Shown in pieces: positions 1-9,533 of a stretch of DNA of 64,000 nt. The stretch lies in contig JAULSU010000003.1 of assembly GCA_030512335.1 (NCBI GenBank), positions 1,116,001-1,180,000 of the forward strand, read 5' to 3'. This DNA is from Immersiella caudata (Eukaryota > Ascomycota > Sordariomycetes > Sordariales > Lasiosphaeriaceae). The notes under the pieces were generated by a model. That model worked only from the letters and a program-made list of their open reading frames with translations. It made no database searches and was not told where the DNA came from. The translations under genes were made by a program, and so were the position numbers. Position 1 is the stretch's first letter. The number at the start of each line of letters is the position of its first letter.

Positions 1-487
1 TCGGCACGGCCGTTACGGTAGGTAGTTATCCGGCAGTTGCAATTGTCTAGCTCCACCTAAAGAATTTTGTCGACTTGCACTAGGGGGTGAGCAGGCCGAG
101 CCAGGGGTGTAGCGAGTGTCACACCAACTACTGCTTGGCTTTAGCCCCTGGAACGGGCGACATCTTTTCCTTTGCCATCTGGAAAAACGCCGGGGCAGGC
201 TGAGATTTCCAAGACCCCTTCCACAAATGTCACTTGGATATGGAATCGGCCTGCCCTTCGTCGGCTCCGCCCGGCAGCCATTGCTGCCATTTAGCGCGAG
301 TGACCGGGAGATAGGTTGGGCTATTATGCTCCGCGTTGGCTTTGCAGCGAAAGAGATTGAAGGCTGGGCGGATACTGGCGGTGGATTTGTCTTGGCTCAC
401 TTATTCAGTTGGCACTTGGCAGGTAGAAAAGATCAGCGAGTTGGGTTCTACCATGTTCTTGTCTCTTTTTTTGCAAGACACCATGCC
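1..487. other. 3' flank, no gene seen
   Basis: This stretch lies downstream of the kelch gene. The open frame on the plus strand that starts at 116 runs antisense through the kelch coding sequence and has no domain or codon pattern of its own, so I treat it as a shadow. I see nothing else. Confidence 0.5.
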
Positions 488-1510
488 TCAAAGACGCCCC
501 GGCTGAAAAACATCATGCACATCCACAGGCCCGCCACCAGCAACAATCCCTCCTCCCGGGACATACACCCTCCCACCAATTGCCACAGCCGACGTTCCAT
601 GCCTCGGGAGCTTCATGGGTGCCAACCTTGTCCACGAATCCCCCACCGTATCATAGACCTCAGTTTCGTTGAAGACCCCTGTTTCCGTGTTTGGATTCCC
701 CTCCCCTCCAAAGGTATATACCTTTGTTCCGATCGTTGCAGCCGCAAGGCCACCCCTCGCTGTAGGCATCCTGCCTTTCTTTGTTACCCAACCGGCCGCA
801 AGGTTGTGCAAGTCCAGGGCAAAGACTGTGTCTCGCACCTCTTCACCGCCGTGGTCACGGCCGCCGAGGACGTAGAACGTGTGACCGACGACGGCAGCCC
901 CGGCATGGTCTCGGGGCGCTGGGAGTCGCCGCGCAGCGGGCGGGAGGGGAATCCATTTCTCGGATACGGTATCGAAAGCCGTCACGGTGTCGACGGTCCC
1001 TTGCTGGCCCCCGAGAACCAGCTCAAGTACTGTCAGACCTCCCGCAAGATAAATAATGCCGTTGTGGACTCCAACGGCAGCGCTCCCCCGCGCCGCTGAG
1101 GCTGTGGTGGCCGGTAGACTGGCCCAAACGTCTGGCTTCTTGTTGTAGACCCACGAGTCAGGCGTGCCGACCCAGTTACCGTCCGGAGCAGTGAGGAGGC
1201 CGCCAAGGAGGTAGATTTTGTTTCCCACAGAAGCACCGTTAGGATGGTTGAGGGGCACGGGTAGAGGTGGTGCAGGTCGCCAACTGTTCTTGGCGATGTC
1301 GTAAAATTGCACGAGATCAGTGGTTACCCACGAATCTCCATTTGGGACAATTCCACCCAAGATTGCGAACGAGGAGGGTGAGGTTGCAACAGTGACATGC
1401 TCCTGGCGGACAGAGGGAATGGGCGCGAGATCCCGCCATCGCCCAGCGGGGATCCGAGAAGCAGCAGCTTCAGCAACAACGTAAAAACCGAAGAAGAGAG
1501 TAAACTTCAT
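488..1510 (-). CDS. Secreted kelch-repeat protein
   Basis: Intronless ORF of 340 residues. The start is the ATG at 1510 (MKFTLFFGF...); the frame extends three codons further only to a TTG. The first ~20 residues are hydrophobic and end in Ala-rich sequence, as expected of a signal peptide. The rest reads as a kelch beta-propeller: Gly-Gly doublets following hydrophobic strands recur six times (AILGG, YLLGG, YLAGG, YVLGG, YTFGG, YVPGG), each followed by W/Y residues about 25 residues on (NSWRPAPPLP, DVWASLP, EKWIPLP, DSWTRLAP). Six blades would close a propeller. Kelch propellers usually bind proteins or sugars. I see no galactose-oxidase copper ligands or extra catalytic domain, so an enzymatic role is not supported. 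Secreted kelch proteins of this size occur widely in moulds with no assigned function. Family and secretion are fairly sure; role is unknown. Confidence 0.85.
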   Translation of the reverse strand: MKFTLFFGFYVVAEAAASRIPAGRWRDLAPIPSVRQEHVTVATSPSSFAILGGIVPNGDSWVTTDLVQFYDIAKNSWRPAPPLPVPLNHPNGASVGNKIYLLGGLLTAPDGNWVGTPDSWVYNKKPDVWASLPATTASAARGSAAVGVHNGIIYLAGGLTVLELVLGGQQGTVDTVTAFDTVSEKWIPLPPAARRLPAPRDHAGAAVVGHTFYVLGGRDHGGEEVRDTVFALDLHNLAAGWVTKKGRMPTARGGLAAATIGTKVYTFGGEGNPNTETGVFNETEVYDTVGDSWTRLAPMKLPRHGTSAVAIGGRVYVPGGGIVAGGGPVDVHDVFQPGRL

Positions 1511-1954
1511 CTTGCGCAAAAGGGATATTGGATAGAGTAGACCTCAAATTGTTTCACGGGGTCAGGCGGCTGATATTAATATTGGATGTACGCAGTGGTA
1601 GGATCTGCAAGCTGCCAAGCCGGTCTCCGAACATGCAGTGAGACACGCGGTAGTCCGCTCGGTCGGACGAATGAGCGAATGAGATACCGATCTGCCCAAT
1701 CCTAGTATTAGGCCCATGTCTCCTTGCACTCCCAGCAGGCCTTATTTACCGGGTGGAGGCATGAAGAGGTCCTTCGAATGCCTCTTTACGTTGCAGTGAT
1801 GCACCTCTGGTTCGTCACAGAGGCATGAGCTTGTCCAGAGGAGCCGGCGTGTACCAGAGCGCTGAGCCTGCTGCGGTATCTAGACCCGCGTTCGGCTTCG
1901 GCCTCCGAGCGGACCTACTCGACGATCCCGTGATCCTTCCGCGGAAGGAGCCCG
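1511..1954. other. Intergenic, kelch promoter side
   Basis: Between the kelch start and the stop of the next gene. The only element I note is a perfect AT palindrome ATATTAATAT at 1573-1582, about 65 bp upstream of the kelch ATG on the minus strand, which could serve as its TATA-like element. Confidence 0.35.
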
Positions 1955-3576
1955 TTACGAGGCGCCCTCAGTTGCCACGCGGTGCCTGTCGTATCTCAAC
2001 ACGCTCTGCATCAAGACATCAGCCCCAATGGCGCAGTCTTCAGGACTCGTCCACTCCTTGGGATTGTGGCTGATGCCGTCTCGACTCGGAACGAAAATCA
2101 TGCTCGTCGGACATCTGCGGGAGGCATACACCGAGTCGTGCCCGGCACCGCTCGTCATGTTGCGCGCAAGGTTCTCATCACCCAATACCGCAGTGGCCGA
2201 TTCACGCACAGCTTCGATGCACTGTTCGTGGAAGTGCACGGCTGGAGAGACGCTGTCTGTCTGCCAGGAAACCGACATACCCTCTCCACCTCTGGTTGCC
2301 TCCGCGATAACGTTGTCGAAATCAGATCGAAGACGCTGTTCGAGCATGTCAAGAATCTCGTCCGTTGGGGCTCTAACATCGAGAGAAAACTTGACTTTGC
2401 CGGGGATGGTGTTGACGCTTCCCGGCTCAAGTGTGAGGATTCCAGTGGATGCTAGACCGCCGTCAAACTCAGCGGCGGCTCTGCGGGAGAGACAGATCAT
2501 CCAAGACGCTGCGAGCAGCGGATCAGCCCGGGCATCTATGGGAGTCGTTCCAGTATGCGCCTCTGCGGTCGCGTTAGCCTCACCCTCGACGTCGCTCAAA
2601 GCACGAAACTCTTACCTCGACCAACAACCTCAACTGTAAACCATCGATACGCCTGAACCCCCTCCACAATCCCAATCTTCCTCTCCTCTCTCTCTAGAAT
2701 CGGCCCCTGCTCAATATGAAGCTCAAAATGCGCCGCCATCGGCATCGCCTGATGGCTCGCCTCGACCTCCCCCAAATACCCAATCCTCTCCAACTCTCCC
2801 CTCATCGTCGCCGATCCCCCACCCACCTCCCTCAACGAGTGCGCCCTCTCCAGCGCAATCTCCCCCGCCCACACCCCCGACGAAACCATCGACACTGGAA
2901 ACCTCGCCCCCTCCTCACTGAATCTGTCAGCACCATTCCACTACCTTTACCCTCCAAGCCAAGTCAGGTCAAAGGAAGCAAAGAAACACCAGAAAAAAAA
3001 AACTCACTTAGTCCAATTAACAACCCCCACCGGAAACCCCGTCTCCACCCCTCCCTCCTCCAAAACCCTCAACATCTCCACCCCCGCCACAACCCCCAAA
3101 ATCCCATCATACCTGCCCCCCCTCGGCTGCGTATCCAAATGGCTCCCCACACACGTCGGCGGCTTGTCCTGCACCCGTCCCGGACGCACCGCAAAGATAT
3201 TCCCCATCTTATCAACAGTGACCTTACATCCAAGGGCCTTTGTCGTTTCGACGAACCAATCGCGTGCTTGCTTGTCGGCGTCGGAGAGGGAGAGGCGGGA
3301 CATGCCTGTTTCTGTTGCATGGGCGCCATAGCGGTGTCCGGTTCCCCATTGGCAGGTGTCGTGGAGGGTGGTGATCAGGCGGGAGGGGTTGATGCGGAGT
3401 TTGGAGGTGAGGTCGGAGGGGGAGATTTCCCACGTGCGGATTTGCGACGAGTGGGCATTTTGGGAGGGGAGAGAGGAGATAAATGAGCGGCGATGGGAGA
3501 TACGTGAGGGAAATGACTGGGCAAAAAGGATTTGGTGTGGGCGGTAGATCAGCCGTGGTCGGTGTGATAAGGCCAT
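1955..3576 (-). CDS. M20-family N-carbamoyl-L-amino-acid hydrolase / beta-ureidopropionase-like, probable mitochondrial
   Basis: Three exons: 3576-3008, 2917-2616 and 2562-1955, with introns of 90 and 53 bp (GTGAGT...CAG; GTAAGA...CAG). Splicing gives 492 residues and rebuilds the family motifs across both junctions: WTNEEGARF at the first and GREAHTGTTPIDARADPL at the second. Other amidohydrolase hallmarks are GSHLDTQPRGGRYDG (metal ligands His, Asp), HIEQGP (metal ligand region) and the C-terminal GAGHDSVYAS plus SHNPKEWTSPED. The family hydrolyses N-carbamoyl amino acids or allantoate-type ureides using two divalent metals. I chose the ATG at 3576; 5' of it the frame continues only from a TTG. 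The first ~40 residues are rich in Arg, Ser and hydrophobics with no acidic residue, which suggests a mitochondrial presequence. The exact substrate cannot be read from sequence. Confidence 0.88.
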
Positions 3577-3685
3577 GTTGAGATGGGTGTGAATGAGGTT
3601 GAAGCTTGACGCGGTTCGTGCCAGATCCAAGAATGCGGGTGCGGGGCGGCTTGGCTTGGCGATGCGGCGATGCCTGGGGGAATGA

Positions 3686-3695
3686 CCCTAACCCT
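3686..3695. promoter_or_regulatory. Telomere-repeat-like (telobox) motif
   Basis: Two head-to-tail CCCTAA-type units in the context GACCCTAACCCTT, about 110 bp upstream of the M20 hydrolase start. The same GACCCTAACCCT string recurs at 6504 and 14287. It could bind a Tbf1/Reb1/Myb-type factor; function is inferred only. Confidence 0.35.
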
Positions 3696-3854
3696 TGACT
3701 CGCAATCCACCCCCTTTTTCCACGGCTTTCACTGGTACTCAGGAGTGTTGCAAGTCTGGTAAAGTTCAAAACGTCAAGTAGTTATACCTATGATATGACT
3801 CCATGACTCCATCAATATTTACATACTCACGACGTCAAGTAAGAGTTCCACCCC

Positions 3855-6113
3855 CTAAAAAGCAACCATGCTCTGCAACCCGTCCAACTCCCGATCAAAG
3901 TTCCTGTGCTGCGCAATGGCGTAGAAGAATTTCTCGAGAAAGCCTGTCGCGCCCTTAGCAATCTCCACCGCCTCGCTGAAACTGCTTAGGGAGACCTGTC
4001 TCAAGGTCACGACACCATAACTCTCCTGGGCATCACCAGACGAGGAGACAGAAACCTGCGGCAGTGCAATGGTTTTGTTGACAAAGTCGACCGCCTCACC
4101 AGTCGCGCCAATAGCCTTCAGGTGACCAAATGCCTCACGGATCCAGTGCTGCGCGCGTCCCGACTTCGACAGCGTTACCACTGATTTCTCTCCGCCTGGA
4201 ATGAAAAGCGCGTCGACCATGACGGAGCGGAATCCCTCGAGATGGTGGTGAGGCTGGATCGATGTTGTTCCATCAGCAGCAACAATCTTGCTGCGCTTGG
4301 TGCCAATAACCAGCGGGATGGCGAGCGCAGCCGAGATGGCGCCGTAGGCGGCCGTGAATGCGGCAGCGTCGTATCCGTCGGCAATAAGAATGGCAATGCG
4401 GCGAGACGCAATGCTCGTCTTCATGGGCGGAAACTCGAACTGGCTGAGAGCCTTGGCCCGCTTGCCATGGTTTGGGCGCTTAGCCTCTGTCGGTGCCTCT
4501 CCTCCAACCATTTCTGCGACAGTTTGGGCCAGTCCAAGATCAATGTCTGCCAAGCGCTGGACCATGCGGCCGTAGACAACGGGGTCCTCGCAGTGATCCA
4601 GCTCGAACGAGAGAGCGTTGGTGATGTGGCTCTTCTCGATAGGCGACATCGAATTCCAGAAAAGTTGTGCCTGGTTGAAATGCTCCTTGAACTTCTCGCT
4701 GCGGGCTCGTGCCTTGATGCCAGCAATCTTCTCGGCGTACTCAACATACCCACCCTCTTGATGGGATGCGGGCGGACACGCGTCGAAGCGGTTGGGCCAG
4801 TAGTTGACGGTACCCTTGGTGATGGTGTGACGCATCGCGCCATCGCGGTTGAAGTTCATGACAGGGCAAACAGGGCGGTTGATGGGCAACTCCTGCCAGT
4901 TGATGCCCAGACGGGACAGTTGTGTGTCGAAATAGCTGAAGTTGCGGCCCTGCAGCAGCGGGTCGTCCGAAAAGCCAATGCCAGGCACCACGTGGCTCGT
5001 GCAGAAGGCAATCTGCTCGGTTTGTGTGAAGAACTCGTCAGGGTTGCGGTTCAGTTCCATCTCGCCGATGTAGCGTGTCGGCACCAGGTCCTCGGGCCAA
5101 ACCTTGGTGGCGTCAAGGATGTCAAAGTCGAATTTGTGCTCGTCCGCCTCGGGAATCGCCTGGATACCAAACTTCCACTTCGGGTAAACACCATTTTCAA
5201 CGGCCTCCCACAGGTCCTTGCGGTGGAAGTCTGGGTCCTCGCCAGCAAGCTTGAGGGCCTCGTCCCAGACCAGCGAATGAACACCCAACTCAGGAGTCCA
5301 GGTGAACTTGACAAAGTGGCGCTCCCCCTTCGCGTTGATGAGGGTGAACGTGTTGACACCGAAGCCTTGCATCATGCGGTACGAACGGGGAATACCTCGG
5401 TCACTCATGGCCCACATGAACATGTGCGTCGCCTCGGTGTGGTTGAACTGGAAGTCCCAGAAGTTGTTGTGTGCCGACTGCGCCTGGGGCACCTCGTTGT
5501 GCGGCTCGGGCTTGCCGGCATGGATGACGTCGGGGAACTTGATGGCGTCCTGGATGAAGAAGACGGGGATATCATTGCCGACCAGATCCCAGTTACCCTC
5601 TTGGGTGTAGAACTTGGTGGCGAACCCGCGCACATCGCGGACGGTGTCGGCGCTTCCACGGCTACCTAGAACGGTGGAGAAGCGGACGAAGACGGGTGTC
5701 TCCCGCGAGGTGTCTGTCAGGACCGGCGCAAACGTGAGATCCTCGGCGCTCTCGTACACTCTGAACTTGCCGAACGCGCCGCTGCCACGAGCGTGGACAA
5801 CTCGCTCGGGAATCCTCTCGTGGTCGAAGCGATGGATCTGGTGAATCACGTCAGCAAAAGGGACAAAAGACAAGCCATCCATCAGGGAATTACACACCCT
5901 CTCCCGACCAAAGGGGTCCTCCAAGAGCATCGGCCCGGTCGAGTCCTTGCTGACAATCTTGAGCCAGTCGTCGGCCGTTGTCTGCTTGACGCCATAATCG
6001 GTGGTAAGGCGATCCTTGGATGACACCTCCTTCGTCTCCTGAGCGAGGTCCGTCGTCTTGTCACCCTTGTGACCCATGATTGCTTGCTGTGCTTTCTGCA
6101 TAATACCAGCCAT
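3855..6113 (-). CDS. Large-subunit monofunctional catalase
   Basis: Uninterrupted ORF of 752 residues starting at the ATG at 6113 (MAGIMQKAQ); the frame reaches further only to a TTG. It decomposes hydrogen peroxide to water and oxygen using haem. The catalytic His is in RVVHARG (about residue 107), the distal Asn region in LVGNDIPVFFIQD, and the proximal haem Tyr in RNFSYFDTQ. The extra C-terminal part (from about residue 590, IAILIADGYDAAAF) is the flavodoxin/GATase1-like domain of large-subunit (clade 2) catalases, matching the family length of 700-760. There is no signal peptide, and the opening LTTDYGVKQTTADDWL resembles the non-secreted, conidial-type enzyme of Neurospora (CAT-1) more than the secreted CAT-3 type; that subtype call is inference. 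A TATA-like box lies 76 bp upstream and a telobox 390 bp upstream. Confidence 0.95.
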   Translation of the reverse strand: MAGIMQKAQQAIMGHKGDKTTDLAQETKEVSSKDRLTTDYGVKQTTADDWLKIVSKDSTGPMLLEDPFGRERVCNSLMDGLSFVPFADVIHQIHRFDHERIPERVVHARGSGAFGKFRVYESAEDLTFAPVLTDTSRETPVFVRFSTVLGSRGSADTVRDVRGFATKFYTQEGNWDLVGNDIPVFFIQDAIKFPDVIHAGKPEPHNEVPQAQSAHNNFWDFQFNHTEATHMFMWAMSDRGIPRSYRMMQGFGVNTFTLINAKGERHFVKFTWTPELGVHSLVWDEALKLAGEDPDFHRKDLWEAVENGVYPKWKFGIQAIPEADEHKFDFDILDATKVWPEDLVPTRYIGEMELNRNPDEFFTQTEQIAFCTSHVVPGIGFSDDPLLQGRNFSYFDTQLSRLGINWQELPINRPVCPVMNFNRDGAMRHTITKGTVNYWPNRFDACPPASHQEGGYVEYAEKIAGIKARARSEKFKEHFNQAQLFWNSMSPIEKSHITNALSFELDHCEDPVVYGRMVQRLADIDLGLAQTVAEMVGGEAPTEAKRPNHGKRAKALSQFEFPPMKTSIASRRIAILIADGYDAAAFTAAYGAISAALAIPLVIGTKRSKIVAADGTTSIQPHHHLEGFRSVMVDALFIPGGEKSVVTLSKSGRAQHWIREAFGHLKAIGATGEAVDFVNKTIALPQVSVSSSGDAQESYGVVTLRQVSLSSFSEAVEIAKGATGFLEKFFYAIAQHRNFDRELDGLQSMVAF

Positions 6114-6188
6114 GAGAGTCGATTGGGGTCTGAGCAAAAGTTACGGGAAGGAAAAGAATGCTACCTTCAAGACCGCAGACGGAATCAG

Positions 6189-6196
6189 CTATTATA
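6189..6196 (-). promoter_or_regulatory. TATA-like box of the catalase gene
   Basis: TATAATAG on the minus strand, 76 bp upstream of the catalase ATG. The same octamer stands upstream of the 104-residue gene that starts at 26005. Confidence 0.4.
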
Positions 6197-6505
6197 CGCG
6201 ACAACAAACGCGGCGGCGTAACAAAGTCATGACGTCAACAAAGGTGGACCAGCGCGACAGGCGCAGGCGTCATGGACGGTTTTTGGCGGGGTTCGTTGCC
6301 ACATTGGGAATATCGACGGTTCATCCTGGGGCTCTTCTCAATCGAGCGGGTTCAATGGTGCGCTCAATTGGAAATGGGGAGCGGGCGATAGGTCTGCTGT
6401 TTTACGTGTCGGTGATGTCAGAACTTGTCTTTGTCTGAGCTTGGGAAAATCCGCCACTGCTGGTGGACCATGAGGAAGGATCCCTGCGATAGCCCGTGCA
6501 GTTGA

Positions 6506-6515
6506 CCCTAACCCT
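6506..6515. promoter_or_regulatory. Telomere-repeat-like (telobox) motif
   Basis: CCCTAACCCT in the context TTGACCCTAACCCTGAAC, about 390 bp upstream of the catalase start. It is the second of three identical GACCCTAACCCT strings in the window. Confidence 0.35.
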
Positions 6516-6787
6516 GAACTTCAAAGAGTTGCCCCTTTTCTACAAGGAATCCGAAGGTTCAAAATGGCAATTGAGGGGACTGAAGATAAAATTAGCTAAT
6601 ATGTAAGATGTTGCAATGGCTCAGGAGCAGCTTCTGTCAGTATCTAAATACGCTGACCAGACCCTCTCACCACGAGCTATCTGTTCATCAGCTCAACCAA
6701 AGGCTCAACTTGAGCCTATACTACATGCAACTGGCCTGGTTAAACGTGGAGGCTGCCAAATAAGCATAAGCACCACACTGCAAAAGC

Positions 6788-7893
6788 TTAGAATGGCCCC
6801 TGTCCGTCACCGCGATTTGGACATACTGGGGCAACAATAACTACTGACCTGTCGTTTCTGGGTCCGGTACCGCTCAGGTTGAGATATGCAGTCTGGGTCG
6901 GCGCGACAGGAGTGGTGGTTGTGGTGACGGTTTCGATGCTTGACGTGGCTGTCTCGAGTGTTGCTGTGGCTGTCTCGAGTGTTGCTGTGGCTGTCGTTGT
7001 GGCGGGCACCACGATCACAGCTGACTCAATCACACTGTCACTACGGATTCCATCACAGACTCGATTCTCATGCTTTCTGTCTCGTAGACAGTCGAGGTGA
7101 ATGTCGAAGCCATCTCCGTGATGGCTGACGTGCTGTCAACGACACTGATACAGGCGCAAGCCGATGCGTAGACTTCTAGATTCGTGCAGTTGGTGACTCT
7201 TCTGGGAATGGCGCACTCGACTGAGCTGAGGACTTGATATGACACCCGCGCTTCCTCCTTCTCTGCCTCGACCCTGCATCCTTCTTTACCAGCTTGTACG
7301 TAGGCGCAGCCGTCATTTCGGCCACAGTCGACTCGAAAGTGGTGGTGTACACGGTGGTTGTCTCGAAGGCGCTCTCGATGGACGTGACCGTCTCCTCCGC
7401 GGTCGATGTTGTCGTCGTGAACGACACAACAATATCTGCGTAGGAAGGCGTCCAAGTCAAGGTCGAGAAAATCACGTCAACCAATGGCGTGAAAGTCGAG
7501 ACCGTCGGTGAGCCAAACACCTCAGTGGAGGCGGTGAATTGTGCGGACGGATTGCCATCTGGTTGGCCCACGACCTGTTGAAGGCACAGATCTAGGTTGT
7601 AAGTAGGGTTGTAGGGGTTGTAAAGAATTGAGGGGCGACAGGATGACAGACGCCGACGAGAGAGCCTGTTGCTGCATCATCCTGCAAACCCTTGATGCGT
7701 CGAAACCTGGAAATTCGCAAAGTGTGGTTGAATTGTTATGGAGGGAAGAAATGAGTGGACTGGGAATTCGTCCCGGCGGCTGCCAAAAAAGAGTGGTACG
7801 GTGAAAAGTCTCCTGTAAATAATGATTGCAACGACTGGCGACGGGCGAAGAGAAGAGACAGATCAAGAAAAGCTGGGGAGACGATTGATACAT
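6788..7893 (-). pseudogene. Ser/Thr-rich secreted or cell-wall-type protein, probably broken
   Basis: Three adjoining minus-strand frames look coding but do not join cleanly. The upstream block (about 7700-7310) reads NPYNPTYNLDLCLQQVVG and then a Thr/Ser/Val-rich stretch. A 74-bp intron (GTACAAG...CCTCAG, about 7307-7234) would join it in frame to SSVECAIPRRVTNCTN. That block stops at 7030 with no good donor, while a third block (SVIESAVIVVPATTT...) overlaps it in another frame and ends at 6788. No ATG opens the first block; the ATG at 7893 (MYQSSPQLFLICLFSS, signal-like) would need an intron I cannot place well. Low-complexity Ser/Thr-rich proteins of this sort are usually O-glycosylated and external. 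It may be a decayed gene or one with an unusual exon pattern. A 21-bp coding repeat lies inside. Confidence 0.35.
6945..6986. repeat. 21-bp tandem repeat, two full copies
   Basis: The unit GTGGCTGTCTCGAGTGTTGC plus T is repeated exactly twice, with a partial third copy after it. On the minus strand each unit encodes seven residues, giving the doubled ATATLET pattern in the Ser/Thr-rich gene. Confidence 0.8.
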
Positions 7894-8834
7894 GTATTAT
7901 TCCCTCATCAAACAGTCGATGCCGATGCTGAAGTGGATGCCGTCTGCACCTGGTCCATAGCGCCGGTCGCTAGTCACACCTTGCTTCAACAAATAACAAC
8001 AAGCGTGTGGGGAGTCCACCCAGGGCAGCTCAGCGATCTAGGCTGAGCCGGCTTGGGCATTTCTAGATTACGAACTCAGGTCGCTCCACAATCTCGACGA
8101 TCAGACTCCGCTCGGATGGCCTTGTGCCAAGTAATAGTCGTCGTTCTTGGAAGTCGCCTAAATTGGTGGTGGATCCAGTTGGAGAAAGGGAGGATGAGTA
8201 GCGACTCCAACCCGATTCTTCTGGGGGTAAGTAGACGCCGTTAGCCTGGCTCCAGAGTGAATTGGCCGAAAGCATTAATCCTGGCAAGGCCGTTCCTGAC
8301 AGCCGGGTCTCCACAATGCCATGCGGTGATTCCGATGCAGAAGAATCGGCAACAGCAAAATCCATAGAAGAGGAGCGTCGAAAATACCGAGTATCTCGTA
8401 GCTTTTCTTTGCAATCCACTATGAAGCCAAAATAGTATTGTGGCCGAAACAAACACCAATTAGCAGGACAAATACCATACGGACAGCCCGGTCCAACACA
8501 ATTCGAAAGCAGCATCCCGACGCGGGCGGCAAACCTGAAGATGAGAGACTGGCGCGTACCACTAGGGACTGCATTTTCTCACCCAGCCCCGCAAGACGCG
8601 AGTGTGAGGCGCTGTACTCATGCACAGTTGCGCTGCAGCCATTATTGATACATCCCTTGAACTTACCCGCAGAGACACAGTTGGCTGCTCATCGGTACCT
8701 ACCTAGTGCATCTATTTTTATCCAGTCACGACCCTGCCTGAAATCTCAACGTCCCCCTCAAAATCAGAGCACTCCGAGGCAGGACTTCCCTTGCCCAGCA
8801 ATTGTCAACCCCTGAACTTGAACCCTCCATCAAG
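7894..8834. other. Intergenic stretch
   Basis: Apart from the membrane-protein remnant listed separately, I see no coding pattern. The part next to 8835 is the promoter of the GFA-domain gene. Confidence 0.35.
8063..8625 (-). pseudogene. Possible remnant of a membrane protein gene
   Basis: On the minus strand a hydrophobic stretch (RMVFVLLIGVCFGHNTILAS, ending about 8419) hits a TAG. The same frame immediately continues with a second Leu-rich membrane-like stretch (FDAPLLWILLLPILLHR). A neighbouring frame ends in RSLIVEIVERPEFVI at 8063. Two hydrophobic helices separated by one stop, followed by a polar tail in another frame, look like the decayed end of a multi-pass protein. An RTA1-like or 7TM relative is conceivable but not demonstrated. 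It could also be chance. Confidence 0.2.
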
Positions 8835-9333
8835 ATGTCCAACAACCCAACCAGTCTCTCGCCTCAGGCCTTCCAAGAAGCGCTTGAAGCCCTCCACAAC
8901 ATCACCATGGCAGGCAGCTGCCACTGCGGCGCAGTCCGCTTCAAAGTGTCGCACCCGCCCTTGGACCCACAGCCAACTTGCCAAGTTCCCGTGTCGAACT
9001 GCAACTGCTCCATCTGCCAGAAGAACGGTTACCTGGCCATCTACCCCAATCGAAAGGACATCGAGTGGCTGAGTGGATGGGACGAGATGAAGAACTACAG
9101 GTTCGGGAGCAAGAACCGAGACCACAAGTTCTGCGGCATCTGTGGGAGTAGCGTTTGCATTGACTTTCTCGGGAACTGGCACGTAGGCGACGTGATTGGT
9201 GTCAATGTAGGTCTGCGTCGTGCAGTACTGGTTTTGGTGTTGACTGACAGATGGTGTCTGGTAGGTTCGGCTGCTCGAAGGCGTTGATATCGACAAGCTG
9301 AACCTCCGGAAGAGAAATGGAAAGGCTGACTGA
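8835..9333 (+). CDS. GFA-domain (CENP-V/GFA) zinc enzyme-like protein
   Basis: Two exons, 8835-9206 and 9265-9333, with a 58-bp intron (GTAGGT...GGTAG, phase 0). The product is 146 residues, the usual size. It opens with MSNNPTSLSP after a purine-rich CAAGATG context. The zinc-binding pattern of the GFA fold is complete: GSCHCGAVRF (Cys-x-Cys), the second pair in SNCNCSICQKNG, and CGICGSSV after a ~35-residue gap. Splicing restores the conserved tail INVR-like VNVRLLEGVDIDKLNL. Members include bacterial glutathione-dependent formaldehyde-activating proteins, but many fungal relatives have no proven reaction, so I would not assign formaldehyde detoxification firmly. It overlaps no neighbour and is followed after 200 bp by the convergent aminopeptidase gene. 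Confidence 0.88.
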
Positions 9334-9533
9334 GATGAATCGGCTCATCTATCAATTTCAGGGCTGGAGAGGTTGGTGGAAACTAGAAGATGACCGCAAT
9401 GAGAATGTTGTGGGGTTGATGAATGTATTTGAGAAATGGAAATGATATGACAACAATCTACCGCTCGACTCCCTTGCATATGCAAATGCGACCGAATAAG
9501 ATCTATCTGACAGGATGAGACAACGCCGACACC

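Larger units (their letters stand above)
6114..6787. other. Intergenic, catalase promoter
   Basis: Holds the TATA-like box at 6189 and the telobox at 6506. I see no coding pattern; the short plus-strand frames at 6076-6438 and 6616-6840 carry no motif. Confidence 0.4.

Noticed and set aside
116..1099. A 327-codon plus-strand frame at the left end
   Set aside because: It lies antisense to the kelch gene for most of its length, has no ATG-linked signal or domain, and the kelch repeats on the other strand explain the sequence.
4242..5669. A 475-codon plus-strand frame
   Set aside because: It is fully antisense to the catalase, whose active-site motifs are intact. Long antisense frames are expected in GC-biased codon usage.
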